Positions 1 to 7,119 of a stretch of 64,000 nt of DNA are shown one piece after another. Under the pieces are notes generated by a model. It was given only the letters and a program-made list of their open reading frames with translations. It searched no databases and had not been told where the DNA came from. The position numbers and the translations under genes were made by a program. Source of the stretch: Sporobacter sp038405045 (lineage in GTDB: Bacteria; Bacillota; Clostridia; Oscillospirales; Oscillospiraceae); contig JBBZIV010000001.1 of the NCBI GenBank assembly GCA_038405045.1, positions 620,001 to 684,000 of the forward strand, written 5' to 3'. Numbering within the stretch: the first letter of the stretch is position 1; each line of letters begins with the position of its first letter.

Positions 1-423
1 GAGGAGATGGCGAAACGGCGCGCTTGCGATAGCTTTTGGCAAACGTACTCCTGGTCCGGTGGTAAAAAATCGCAAAATGCCGCGATCTATCAGTATTTAA
101 ACGGGCAGAGCGCCGCCGGAATCACGGTGGATTACGATGAAGCTTATGACGATACGGGAATGTGGAATTTAAATAGCGGAACGGGGAGTGAATTGACCAT
201 GACGATCGAAGAGGCGCGAAAAGAACTGACGGACGTTTCTGGTAAAGGCGCGGCGCACAGTCCATGGGCGGACGCGGCTGTTGAAAAGCTCACAAAAGCA
301 GGGATCATCAGTGGAGATGGGAACGGCAATTTCGGATGGGAGCAGTGCATGACGCGGGAAGCCGTCGCCACAGCGCTGTACAAAACGCTGGAGAAGCTCG
401 GCCTGCTTGACAAACTCTCATAA
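1..423 (+). CDS. C-terminal end of a secreted GH-like protein with an SLH-like tail (5' partial)
   Basis: The reading frame is open from the first base, so the ATG at 7 is probably internal and the gene begins outside the window. The first ~60 residues (FWQTYSW, IYQYLNGQ, GITVDYDEAYDD, GMWNLN) resemble the end of a DUF1906/Rv2525c-type glycoside-hydrolase-like or GH25-like barrel, where a VDxDEA strand closes the domain. The last ~65 residues (WADAAVEKLTKAGII, GDGNGNFGWEQCMTREAVATAL) read as one SLH-like repeat, which would anchor the protein to the cell wall. A strong terminator follows. The SLH part is clear from sequence; the catalytic part is a tentative match because most of it is missing. 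Confidence 0.6.
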   Translation, partial: EEMAKRRACDSFWQTYSWSGGKKSQNAAIYQYLNGQSAAGITVDYDEAYDDTGMWNLNSGTGSELTMTIEEARKELTDVSGKGAAHSPWADAAVEKLTKAGIISGDGNGNFGWEQCMTREAVATALYKTLEKLGLLDKLS

Positions 424-433
424 TCAGAACGTT

Positions 434-463
434 AAAATCGCGGGCTTTGCCCGTGATTTTTTT
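434..463 (+). terminator. Intrinsic terminator
   Basis: Ten-base-pair stem AATCGCGGGC / GCCCGTGATT (one G-T pair) with a TTT loop, followed by a run of seven T. It ends the SLH-protein transcript just before the patatin gene. Confidence 0.85.
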
Positions 464-539
464 GCCCTTAACGGCGTACAGGCAAGTTTTCAGTGCGCAG
501 AAAATATAATCACTCAGACCGATAAAGGGGGCATAGGTG

Positions 540-1403
540 ATGCGTTTTGGAATTGCGCTGTCTGGCGGGGGCACACGCGGTGCGGCACACGTTGGCGTTC
601 TGTGTGCCTTGGAGGAAGCCGGGCTTTTGCCGACGGCAGTCGCCGGAACGAGCGCCGGCAGCCTAGTCGCCGGGCTGTATGCATTAGGCTATACGCCGAG
701 CAGCATGAAGGAGATTATTTTAAAACTCAGTAAATCGGGCCCGTCACTCATGGACGCGGATTATTTTGGGATTCTCCGATCTGTATTGCAGCTGTTTGGC
801 AAGAAGCGCATGACATTTTCAGGTTTTATTAAAGGCGATAAACTGGAGAAGTATTTGGAGGGGTTAGCTGGCGGCAAAAAAATGACAGACCTTCGTATGT
901 TAACCGTCATCGCAGCCGTTGACCTCATCAGCAGGAAGACAATTGCATATTCAAATAATATGGCGAAGGCTGTGCAAATGCCAAACGTCATCTGGAAATC
1001 AGACGTCCAAATCAGCGCGGCTATGCGAGCCTCCTCTGCCGTTCCCGCCGTCTTTCAGCCGAAGAAGCTGGACGGGATGCTCCTTGTTGACGGCGGGGTG
1101 ACAGATATAGTACCTGTTGACCTGCTCATTGCCGCCGGAGAAAAAAACGTTCTGGGCGTTGATGTGAACACATCCACCCCTATGAAGGCTGACGGCAACA
1201 TTTTTGATGTCTGCAATCAGTCCTTATCCATCCTGATGAGCTGCCTGAGCGGTTACAGGACGAGCGGCGAAAAGCTTTCCTTAGTCCCGCTTCTGCCAGA
1301 TACGGCCGGTCTTTTGACCTTTGAACAGATGACGGCCTGTCTTGACGCGGGCTATGAGTCGGCGAAAAAAATGGTGCCTGAAATTCGGCGTGTGTTTTCA
1401 TAA
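540..1403 (+). CDS. Patatin-like phospholipase family protein
   Basis: Predicted cytoplasmic serine acyl-hydrolase of 287 residues using the patatin Ser-Asp dyad. Visible motifs are the oxyanion loop GGGTRG (residues 9-14), the nucleophile elbow GTSAG (Ser38) and the DGG motif with the partner Asp at about residue 184. Length and motif order fit the short bacterial RssA/YlbK-type family. The ATG at 540 is preferred over the GTG at 537 because an AAAGGGGG site lies about 8 nt upstream of it. A TATAAT hexamer at 505-510 could be its -10, but I see no convincing -35. The gene is flanked by terminators and appears monocistronic. The substrate cannot be told from sequence. Confidence 0.9.
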   Translation: MRFGIALSGGGTRGAAHVGVLCALEEAGLLPTAVAGTSAGSLVAGLYALGYTPSSMKEIILKLSKSGPSLMDADYFGILRSVLQLFGKKRMTFSGFIKGDKLEKYLEGLAGGKKMTDLRMLTVIAAVDLISRKTIAYSNNMAKAVQMPNVIWKSDVQISAAMRASSAVPAVFQPKKLDGMLLVDGGVTDIVPVDLLIAAGEKNVLGVDVNTSTPMKADGNIFDVCNQSLSILMSCLSGYRTSGEKLSLVPLLPDTAGLLTFEQMTACLDAGYESAKKMVPEIRRVFS

Positions 1404-1406
1404 AAA

Positions 1407-1432
1407 AGCCCCGCCCGTTCAGGGCGAGGCTG
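1407..1432 (-). terminator. Terminator of the HTH / hydrolase / DUF4180 operon
   Basis: On the minus strand the stem AGCCTCGCCC / GGGCGGGGCT (one mismatch) is followed by a T-rich tail. It overlaps the last codons of the DUF4180 gene, whose stop is at 1419-1421, and also lies directly after the patatin stop codon. Confidence 0.75.
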
Positions 1433-1778
1433 TCAGAGCCGTCATCGCATCATCCAGACTTCGTTTAAAATAGACGAGACGGCCTTTGTTGCACTCATAA
1501 ATAAAATCTTTGAGGCTTTGGCTTGTATATTGTGAAAAATCGCCGACGATGGCAAGCTTCATCCGGTAATTTGAAAATTTCTGCAAAACATCACCGGCGA
1601 AGCCTGTTTTGAGGTCAAAAAAGATTTCCGGAAGGCTCTCTTTGTAGAGGACAAGTCCGCAGGCATTTGACCCGTATGTCGCCGTCGCAAGCAGGTCGAG
1701 GACATCGGAAATAGTGCCGATGTTCGTCGTAAAATCACAAACAGCCACTCTGACGCCATTATTTTCGACTGTCTTCAT
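1419..1778 (-). CDS. DUF4180 domain-containing protein
   Basis: Small 119-residue protein of unknown function. The central stretch (PEIFFDLKTGFAGDVLQKF, then LAIVGDFSQY and KDFIYECNKG) is the characteristic core of the DUF4180 family, and the length is normal for it. There is no signal peptide or membrane segment, so it is probably cytoplasmic. The start ATG has GGAGG seven bases upstream and overlaps the stop codon of the preceding hydrolase gene, so translation is probably coupled. It is the last gene of a three-gene operon led by an HTH regulator. No catalytic residues can be named. Confidence 0.85.
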   Translation of the reverse strand: MKTVENNGVRVAVCDFTTNIGTISDVLDLLATATYGSNACGLVLYKESLPEIFFDLKTGFAGDVLQKFSNYRMKLAIVGDFSQYTSQSLKDFIYECNKGRLVYFKRSLDDAMTALTASP

Positions 1779-2614
1779 GGCGATGCCTCCTTTTGAAGAA
1801 ATGGGATGAAATAGTCGGACGCATTTAAGATTATATGTCCTGTATTCGGGAGCAGATGAACTTCTGTATGCGGCAGGTTTTCGCTGATTCTCCGTGCCGC
1901 CCCGGGTGCGTCAAGCATAACGTCGTTTTCACCGCTAATGAACAAAACGGGCATTACAAGCCTTCTAAGCTGGTCATCTGTGAATACCGGCAGTATGTCC
2001 GTAATCGGGTAGTAGGACATGAGGATGAGGTTCATAAAATCGACGACCTCTTTTGGCAGAGCCGTGCCGCCGATAACGGCTTCATCCATCGACAGCGGTT
2101 CATTAGCTGCACTGGCTTTGGCGGCTCTATCGGTGTAATCCCGATTCTGTCCTGACAGGCCGCCCGGTGCAATCAGAATAAGGCGAGAGACGCGCGCTGG
2201 ATACGCTGTGGCAAATTTCAGAGCCAACCAGCCGCCAAGAGAGCTGCCGAGCATGACGGCGCTTCCAACGCCGAGCGCGTCAAAAATGTCCTCAAGCCAG
2301 AGAGTGAATCCATCTGACTCTAGGTTTGGCCTGAATTCAGCGCTGTTTCCAGCCTCTCCAACGAGATCAACGGCATAGACGCGGTAATCTTGAGACAGCG
2401 CAATGATTTCTTGAGACATAAAAACGCTGTTGGAGCACGACCCATGGAACACGAAGGCAGCCGGTGCCGTCTCGCGACCCGCTGTCAATATAAAGGTCCG
2501 GCCGAAGGCGGTGTCCACGTATTGTCGCCCGAAAGGGAAACGGCTGAGAACACCGTTGTACACGGTGCGGAAGGCGTCGCGCGCTTCCGTCGATTTGAAT
2601 ACGCTTGTCGCCAT
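1775..2614 (-). CDS. Alpha/beta hydrolase
   Basis: Alpha/beta-hydrolase-fold protein of 279 residues. It shows the oxyanion FHGS motif, the nucleophile elbow GSSLGG (Ser125), an acid within GENDVML (Asp231) and a catalytic His in NTGHII (His260), a complete triad in the usual order. No export signal is seen. I place the start at the ATG at 2614, which has GGGAGG ten bases upstream; the ATG at 2623 lies almost against that site. It sits between an HTH regulator and a DUF4180 gene and overlaps the latter. The natural ester or amide substrate cannot be inferred. Confidence 0.88.
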   Translation of the reverse strand: MATSVFKSTEARDAFRTVYNGVLSRFPFGRQYVDTAFGRTFILTAGRETAPAAFVFHGSCSNSVFMSQEIIALSQDYRVYAVDLVGEAGNSAEFRPNLESDGFTLWLEDIFDALGVGSAVMLGSSLGGWLALKFATAYPARVSRLILIAPGGLSGQNRDYTDRAAKASAANEPLSMDEAVIGGTALPKEVVDFMNLILMSYYPITDILPVFTDDQLRRLVMPVLFISGENDVMLDAPGAARRISENLPHTEVHLLPNTGHIILNASDYFIPFLQKEASP

Positions 2615-2615
2615 A

Positions 2616-3068
2616 TTAATCATTCCTCCCGTCTTCTTCCGTTAAATAGGCAACGGACTCCATGATAGCGGCCATGAATCGGACGCCGCCCCAAAGCGAT
2701 AAACGGACCTTGCTCTCTTCGACGATATACTGAGACTGGAGAGACGAGCGGCCGTACTCCGGTGGCTTAGAGATGGAGGCTGCCGTTAAGGCGTTCATGA
2801 TACGAACAGCGTCCTCTTTCCCGCGGATAGCGATGTCAATGACGGCGGAAGCCGTGACGGACAGAGCCAACGATGCGTTTTGGTCATCACTGTACGGCAT
2901 GATAAGGCCGTTTTCGGTAAAGCGGCTGAGGTCATGCCCTGTGATCCGCCAGCTTTTGCCAAGCTTCACAGCGCGGAGCTTACCTTCTCTGATATAGCGC
3001 TGAATCGTCTTTGGATGAATGTTCAGCATTTCTGATACTTGTTCGACCGTATAATATGTTTCGTTCAT
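2616..3068 (-). CDS. Excisionase/MerR-type helix-turn-helix protein
   Basis: 150-residue protein whose first ~50 residues (YYTVEQVSEMLNIHPKTIQRYIREGKLRAVKLGKSWRI, split here as TVEQVSEMLNIHPKTIQ and KLRAVKLGKSW) are a winged HTH of the excisionase/BldC type. The rest has no domain I recognise and may sense a ligand or mediate oligomerisation. It is first in an operon with a hydrolase and a DUF4180 protein, and its stop overlaps the 5' end of the hydrolase gene. The promoter at 3102-3130 is embedded in an inverted repeat, so autoregulation is plausible (inference). It is probably a local transcription factor rather than a phage excisionase, since no integrase is nearby. Confidence 0.8.
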   Translation of the reverse strand: MNETYYTVEQVSEMLNIHPKTIQRYIREGKLRAVKLGKSWRITGHDLSRFTENGLIMPYSDDQNASLALSVTASAVIDIAIRGKEDAVRIMNALTAASISKPPEYGRSSLQSQYIVEESKVRLSLWGGVRFMAAIMESVAYLTEEDGRND

Positions 3069-3089
3069 AACATTAAAGCTCCTTAATAG

Positions 3090-3121
3090 TCCTTATAAGT
3101 AATAATAGGTATCAATAAGGA
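3090..3121. promoter_or_regulatory. Candidate operator: inverted repeat around the HTH gene -10
   Basis: Perfect 7-bp arms TCCTTAT (3090-3096) and ATAAGGA (3115-3121) flank the -10 hexamer of the HTH gene promoter. The placement suits a repressor site for the adjacent regulator. This is inference from position and symmetry only. Confidence 0.45.
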
Positions 3122-3130
3122 ATAAGTCAA
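3102..3130 (-). promoter_or_regulatory. Promoter of the HTH operon
   Basis: Minus-strand TTGACT at 3125-3130, 17-nt spacer, TATTAT at 3102-3107, about 35 nt upstream of the HTH start codon. Five of six bases match consensus in each hexamer. Confidence 0.7.
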
Positions 3131-3142
3131 GAGAAATATTTC

Positions 3143-3171
3143 TGGACGAGCCGTGTGTTTCGGTTTATACT
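3143..3171 (+). promoter_or_regulatory. Candidate promoter of ppnP
   Basis: TGGACG at 3143-3148, 17-nt spacer, TATACT at 3166-3171, about 53 nt before the ppnP start. The -35 is weak (4 of 6). Confidence 0.45.
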
Positions 3172-3224
3172 GTCAGAAACCCTAGACGTCTGCAAAAGAC
3201 ATATCATTTTTATGGAGGATCGGA

Positions 3225-3542
3225 ATGGACAGATTTGAAAACGTCGCTGTGATTAAAAAGGCGAATATATATTTTGATGGAAAGGTGACGAGCCGGACCG
3301 TCGTGTTTCAGGACGGCAGCAAAAAAACGCTCGGTATCATGCTCCCAGGGACGTATGAATTTGGGACGGCAGATAAAGAGATTATGGAAATCCTCGGCGG
3401 GCGGCTGCAAGTTGAACTGCCCGGAAAGAACATCTGGGAGAGCTTTACGGCGGGTGAGGCCTTCGAGGTAGAAGCCAACAGCAAATTCAAACTGATTGTT
3501 GAGGAAACAGCCGATTATTGCTGCTCGTATATAAAGGCATAA
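3225..3542 (+). CDS. ppnP: Pyrimidine/purine nucleoside phosphorylase PpnP
   Basis: Cupin-like protein of 105 residues matching the YaiE/DUF1255 family, now known as the broad-specificity nucleoside phosphorylase PpnP, which splits nucleosides with phosphate to give a base and ribose-1-phosphate. The family pattern is clear: NIYFDGKVTSR, LGIMLPGTYEFGT, EIMEILGGRLQVELPG, then GEAFEVEANSKFKL and a terminal YIKA. It is about ten residues longer than the E. coli protein at the N-terminus. A GGAGG site lies before the ATG. It is monocistronic, divergent from the HTH operon and closed by a strong terminator. A nucleotide salvage role is inferred from the family. Confidence 0.92.
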   Translation: MDRFENVAVIKKANIYFDGKVTSRTVVFQDGSKKTLGIMLPGTYEFGTADKEIMEILGGRLQVELPGKNIWESFTAGEAFEVEANSKFKLIVEETADYCCSYIKA

Positions 3543-3544
3543 AA

Positions 3545-3575
3545 AAATCCCGGCCACAAGGCCGGGATTTTTTAT
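3545..3575. terminator. Bidirectional terminator between ppnP and larC
   Basis: Ten-base-pair stem AATCCCGGCC / GGCCGGGATT with an ACAA loop, flanked by A-run and T-run, so it can end both the ppnP and the convergent lar transcripts. Confidence 0.9.
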
Positions 3576-3580
3576 TTGCT

Positions 3581-4840
3581 TCAAGGGGCGATTACCGCCA
3601 TCACGGCATTATAGACCGTCTGGAAGGGGACGCCGTGGCGGTCGGCGCAGGCGCGGACGTCTTCATACTCCGGTTTTGATTTCGTCACACCGTAACCGCC
3701 GCCGGTTTTGACACGGACGATACCGTAAGGCGTCTCGACCGTTTCAAGCGTCACGTCGAGAACATCACGCCGACGCGTCATCAAACGGACGCCGAACGTC
3801 GTCGTCTGTTCAAGAATTGATTGCGTCAAAATATCCTTCTCCTCCGGGCGGCACAAACAGGTGAGCAGGACGGCAGGGCGGTTTTTTTTCATATAAATAG
3901 GTGTCGTAAACACATCCAGCGCGCCCTTATCCATGAGATAAGTCGTTGCATAACCAAGCGCTTCCGGCGTCATATCGTCGAGATTGCAGGAGATTTCAAC
4001 GACAGTGTCGGTTGAAGCCGTCCTGTCGCTTAAAAAGGCACGCAGGCAGTTGGGGCGGTCAAAATCCTTCGTCCCCATACCGCAGCCAATTTTTGAAACA
4101 GCCATCGGTTCCATCTCGCCAAACCGCGAGACAAAATGGCGCAGCAGCGCCGCGCCAGTCGGCGTGCACAACTCAGCCTTGATACTGCCGCCGTAAATCG
4201 GAATATCCTTCAAGAGCGCCGCCGTCGCTGGTGCTGGGACGGGCAGAACGCCGTGCGCGCAGCGGACAAAGCCGGCGCCGACATGGACAGGGGAGGCAGT
4301 CACGGTCATAGGGCCGAGCATATGAAAGAGAAGGCAGCAGCCAACGATGTCGGCAACGGCGTCAAGCGCACCGACCTCGTGAAAGGAAAGCGTCTCAAGC
4401 GGCTCGTTGTGTACGGCGCTTTCCGCCTCGCCGAGCAGACGGTAAACGTCGAGCGCCTGTGTTTTAACGTTTTCGGCAAGGTCAAGGCCCTGAATCAGCG
4501 TGCAGATGTCAGTATAAGAGTAGTGCCGATGCGGCGCAGGCGCGCCGCTGTCGTCTTGTTTTTTCCCAGGCTGATTTTTATGTTTGTGAGACGCGTGGCT
4601 GCTGTCCGATACCGGATCGGGCATGTCCACGCTTGTCTCCTCAACGCCACTGACGGTAACGCGTATTTTTGTCCCGTCAAGGCCGCATTTTGTCATCGAT
4701 TCGGCTGTGACGGAAACGCCCGGCAGGCCAAGACTGTTCATACGCTGTAAAAAAAGGGACTGCCCGGGGAGCAGCTCAAATAATGCCCCCATCAGCATGT
4801 CGCCGGAAGCGCCCATCTGGCAGTCTAAAAAGAGCTTCAC
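3581..4840 (-). CDS. larC: Nickel-pincer cofactor nickel insertase LarC
   Basis: LarC inserts nickel into the dithiolated pyridinium precursor in a CTP-dependent reaction, completing the nickel-pincer nucleotide of lactate racemase-type enzymes. The 419-residue protein starts with the family signature FLDCQMGASGDMLMGAL. It carries a His-rich linker (SHASHKHK, PHRHYSY) at about residues 82-110 that could hold metal, and ends with the conserved TPYGIVRVK and KPEYEDVRACA blocks. It is a single uninterrupted frame, unlike L. plantarum, where larC is read through a programmed frameshift. The GTG start overlaps the larB stop and has AGGA six bases upstream. Last gene of the lar operon. Confidence 0.95.
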   Translation of the reverse strand: MKLFLDCQMGASGDMLMGALFELLPGQSLFLQRMNSLGLPGVSVTAESMTKCGLDGTKIRVTVSGVEETSVDMPDPVSDSSHASHKHKNQPGKKQDDSGAPAPHRHYSYTDICTLIQGLDLAENVKTQALDVYRLLGEAESAVHNEPLETLSFHEVGALDAVADIVGCCLLFHMLGPMTVTASPVHVGAGFVRCAHGVLPVPAPATAALLKDIPIYGGSIKAELCTPTGAALLRHFVSRFGEMEPMAVSKIGCGMGTKDFDRPNCLRAFLSDRTASTDTVVEISCNLDDMTPEALGYATTYLMDKGALDVFTTPIYMKKNRPAVLLTCLCRPEEKDILTQSILEQTTTFGVRLMTRRRDVLDVTLETVETPYGIVRVKTGGGYGVTKSKPEYEDVRACADRHGVPFQTVYNAVMAVIAP

Positions 4841-5598
4841 GCGGATTCCTCCCCGATATGGTTAATGAGGCTGGCAAGATATCCAGCGCCAAAGCCGTTG
4901 TCAATGTTGACGACGCTGACGTTACCAGCGCAGGAGTTGAGCATGGATAAAAGCGCGGCAAGACCGTTAAAGCTGGCCCCATAGCCAACGCTTGTCGGAA
5001 CGGCGATAACAGGGCAGGCGACAAGCCCGCCGACAACGGTTGCCAAAGCGCCCTCCATCCCGGCAACGGCAATAATGACCTTCGCCGTCATGAGGCCTTC
5101 AAGCCGCCCGAGCAGGCGGTGCAGCCCCGCCACGCCGACATCGAACACACGCTCAACACGGTTACCAAAAACCTCTGCCGTTTTGGCAGCTTCCTCCGCA
5201 ACGGGCAAATCGCTCGTCCCGGCGGCGACGATGGTAATGGTGCCGCGTGTTGACGGTTTCGGCGACGTACCGTGGACAGCAAGGCGCGAGACGTTGTCGT
5301 AGTCAATCGGCAGAAGCTGCGCGAGGTCTGCGGCTTTTTCCGGCGTCAGTCTTGTGATTAAAACGGCATCACTGCCACTCTTTTTGATGGCGGCGGCAAT
5401 ACCGGCAATTTGTTCAGGCGTCTTGCCCGCACCGTAAATAACCTCCGGGATCCCGTGGCGAAGACGCCTGTGGTGATCGACCGTTGCATAGCCAAGGTCT
5501 TCAAACGGTGCCAATTTCAGCTTTAACAGCGCCTCCTCCGGCGAAGTGATGCCGTTTTGAACTGCGTTTAACAGGGCCAGAAGCTTGTCTTGTTCCAC
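4837..5598 (-). CDS. larB: Nicotinate adenine dinucleotide carboxylase/hydrolase LarB
   Basis: LarB carboxylates the pyridinium ring of NaAD and hydrolyses the phosphoanhydride, the first step to the nickel-pincer cofactor. The C-terminal two thirds resemble the PurE fold (GTSDLPVAEEAAKTAE, GMEGALATVVGGLV, GYGASFNGLAALLSML), preceded by the LarB-specific segment FEDLGYATVDHHR. I choose the GTG at 5598, because AAGGAGG sits five bases upstream; a TTG at 5628 overlapping the larE stop would add ten residues but has no such site. That gives 253 residues, normal for the family. Middle gene of larE-larB-larC. Confidence 0.95.
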   Translation of the reverse strand: MEQDKLLALLNAVQNGITSPEEALLKLKLAPFEDLGYATVDHHRRLRHGIPEVIYGAGKTPEQIAGIAAAIKKSGSDAVLITRLTPEKAADLAQLLPIDYDNVSRLAVHGTSPKPSTRGTITIVAAGTSDLPVAEEAAKTAEVFGNRVERVFDVGVAGLHRLLGRLEGLMTAKVIIAVAGMEGALATVVGGLVACPVIAVPTSVGYGASFNGLAALLSMLNSCAGNVSVVNIDNGFGAGYLASLINHIGEESA

Positions 5599-5624
5599 AA
5601 AATCCTCCTTTTGGTTGAGGCAAG

Positions 5625-6398
5625 TCAATATGTGTCAGGCGTCTGAAACTCTGTTTTTCTGGGCAACAGGTCAAGAAAAACAGCGTCAAAGTACGGATAC
5701 AGCGTGTCAAGAATTTTGCGCCGCTTATCAAAGGCGGTGCGGAATTGCTCCTCCGGAAGCTGAATGCGGGCAGCGCCCGAAAAGAAGCGGATACGGAAAT
5801 CCGAAAAGCCGAGCACGTGCAGCGCCTCTTCCGCCTTGGCGACAGTGTCAATGCAGTCGGCTTTAATTTCGGTGCCGGTCGGTATGCGCGTCGCCAGACA
5901 GGCGTAGGACGGCTTATCGTGCGTATACAAGCCCGCTGCGCGGGAAAGGCTGCGGATTTCCGGCTTCGTCATGTCGTACTCGCGCAGCGGGGAGCGAACG
6001 CCAAGCTCAATTAAAGCCTGCATCCCAGCGCGGTCTCCCGCGTCGTCGGAGGCGTTCGTGCCGTCACAGACGACGGTGTAGCCGTCACGGTGCGCGAGCT
6101 CCAAAATGCGTGTAAAGATGGCTTTTTTGCAATGATAGCAGCGGTCCGGCGAATTGGCCGCAACATCCGGATTTTTGAGAATTTCGATCGTCTCAACCGT
6201 CATGGGGGCGGACAACATATAAGCCATGCGCCGCGCATCGTCAAGCTCAAACTGCGGCTGAAAAATGGACTTGATGAAATACGCCTTCACGTCGCAGCCA
6301 TACTCCTTGGCGGCGGAAAGCAGATACGTCGAGTCCACGCCGCCGGAGTAGGCGAGCGCAAATCGCGGATTTTCAGCAAAAAAAGCGTCGAGTTTCAT
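5625..6398 (-). CDS. larE: ATP-dependent sulfur transferase LarE
   Basis: LarE adenylates the LarB product and converts its two carboxylates to thiocarboxylates. The 257-residue protein has the PP-loop SGGVDST (residues 18-24) and the conserved Cys167 in KPSYACLATR, which corresponds to the sacrificial cysteine of L. plantarum LarE. A further pair, Cys87 and Cys90 in CYHCKK, gives the three-cysteine set associated with iron-sulfur-cluster LarE and TtuA-like enzymes, which would make sulfur transfer catalytic rather than self-consuming (inference). It is first in the operon, behind a near-consensus promoter and a ~150-nt leader. Confidence 0.95.
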   Translation of the reverse strand: MKLDAFFAENPRFALAYSGGVDSTYLLSAAKEYGCDVKAYFIKSIFQPQFELDDARRMAYMLSAPMTVETIEILKNPDVAANSPDRCYHCKKAIFTRILELAHRDGYTVVCDGTNASDDAGDRAGMQALIELGVRSPLREYDMTKPEIRSLSRAAGLYTHDKPSYACLATRIPTGTEIKADCIDTVAKAEEALHVLGFSDFRIRFFSGAARIQLPEEQFRTAFDKRRKILDTLYPYFDAVFLDLLPRKTEFQTPDTY

Positions 6399-6461
6399 TT
6401 GTGTCTCCTGTCGTGTGATGAACGCCTAAAAACGCGTCGCCACAAAAAATGAAAAACCCTT

Positions 6462-6534
6462 AAAAAGCCGTGTGAGCAGCCTTTCAAGGATTTTATCGCC
6501 AGCGCGTCGTCAGCTTCATGAGCATCGAATCCTT
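6462..6534 (-). promoter_or_regulatory. Structured leader of the lar operon, possible attenuator
   Basis: Transcribed on the minus strand, the ~150-nt leader between promoter and larE contains complementary arms AAGGATT (6528-6534) and AATCCTT (6486-6492), directly followed by a weaker hairpin ending in five T at 6462-6485. The order, long-range helix then terminator-like hairpin, resembles a riboswitch or attenuator, but I cannot assign a known class. Confidence 0.35.
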
Positions 6535-6552
6535 TTCGTTTTCGTTACCCAA

Positions 6553-6582
6553 ATTATAGCATATTTCCTGCCATGCTGTCAA
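6553..6582 (-). promoter_or_regulatory. Promoter of the larEBC operon
   Basis: Perfect consensus hexamers on the minus strand: TTGACA (6577-6582) and TATAAT (6553-6558) with an 18-nt spacer, about 155 nt upstream of larE. Confidence 0.85.
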
Positions 6583-6591
6583 TTTACAAAC

Positions 6592-7119
6592 TTAGAATTC
6601 AACGCCGCGCCGGGCTTTGATGCCGTTGTCAAACGGGTGCTTGTGCTTAACCATTTCCGTGACATAGTCCGCGGCGGCCATGATTTTTTCGTCCGGACGG
6701 TGGCCGGTGATGACGAGCTCCAAAGATGACGGCTTGTTAAAAACAAGTTCCAAAAAGAGCGTTTCATCAAGCAGGCCGAGCTGATACGCGTCCAGCGCTT
6801 CGTCCAGAATCAGCAGATCAACGTTGCCCGCTTCGACGAGCGACACAGCCTTCTTAAGATGATCGTTTTGAAGGCGTTTTGTTTCAGCAAGCTCGTCTGG
6901 CGTCATATCACGGACGAATTTTTTTGCCGCCGTCCCGCGCAAGACGGTGACGCCCGGCAGAATTTTCAGATTGCAGAGTTCACCGGTGTTCGAGTCTTTT
7001 AAAAACTGGACGAGGAGAACCTTCTTGCCGCAGCCGCTGGCGCGCAGTGCCAGTCCGAGCGCTGCCGTCGTCTTTCCTTTGCCGTAACCGTAATAAACAT
7101 GCGTCAGACCATTAGACAT
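6592..7119 (-). CDS. cobA: Cob(I)yrinic acid a,c-diamide adenosyltransferase
   Basis: Transfers the adenosyl group of ATP to cob(I)alamin or cob(I)inamide. The 175-residue protein opens with the nucleotide-binding loop GYGKGKTTAALG (residues 11-22) and contains LLILDEALDAYQLGL, VITGHRPDEKI and MVKHKHPFDNGIKARRGVEF-type C-terminal blocks typical of the CobA/BtuR/CobO family. The ATG at 7119 is chosen over an upstream GTG because AGGTGA sits just before it. The start overlaps the end of the phosphatase gene. Last gene of the cob operon; adenosylation would feed the cobinamide kinase encoded upstream. The lar promoter follows directly, with no obvious terminator in between. Confidence 0.93.
   Translation of the reverse strand: MSNGLTHVYYGYGKGKTTAALGLALRASGCGKKVLLVQFLKDSNTGELCNLKILPGVTVLRGTAAKKFVRDMTPDELAETKRLQNDHLKKAVSLVEAGNVDLLILDEALDAYQLGLLDETLFLELVFNKPSSLELVITGHRPDEKIMAAADYVTEMVKHKHPFDNGIKARRGVEF

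Noticed and set aside
4136..4750. 204-codon plus-strand frame inside larC
   Set aside because: Antisense to well conserved LarC sequence and very Arg-rich; a shadow of a high-GC reading frame.
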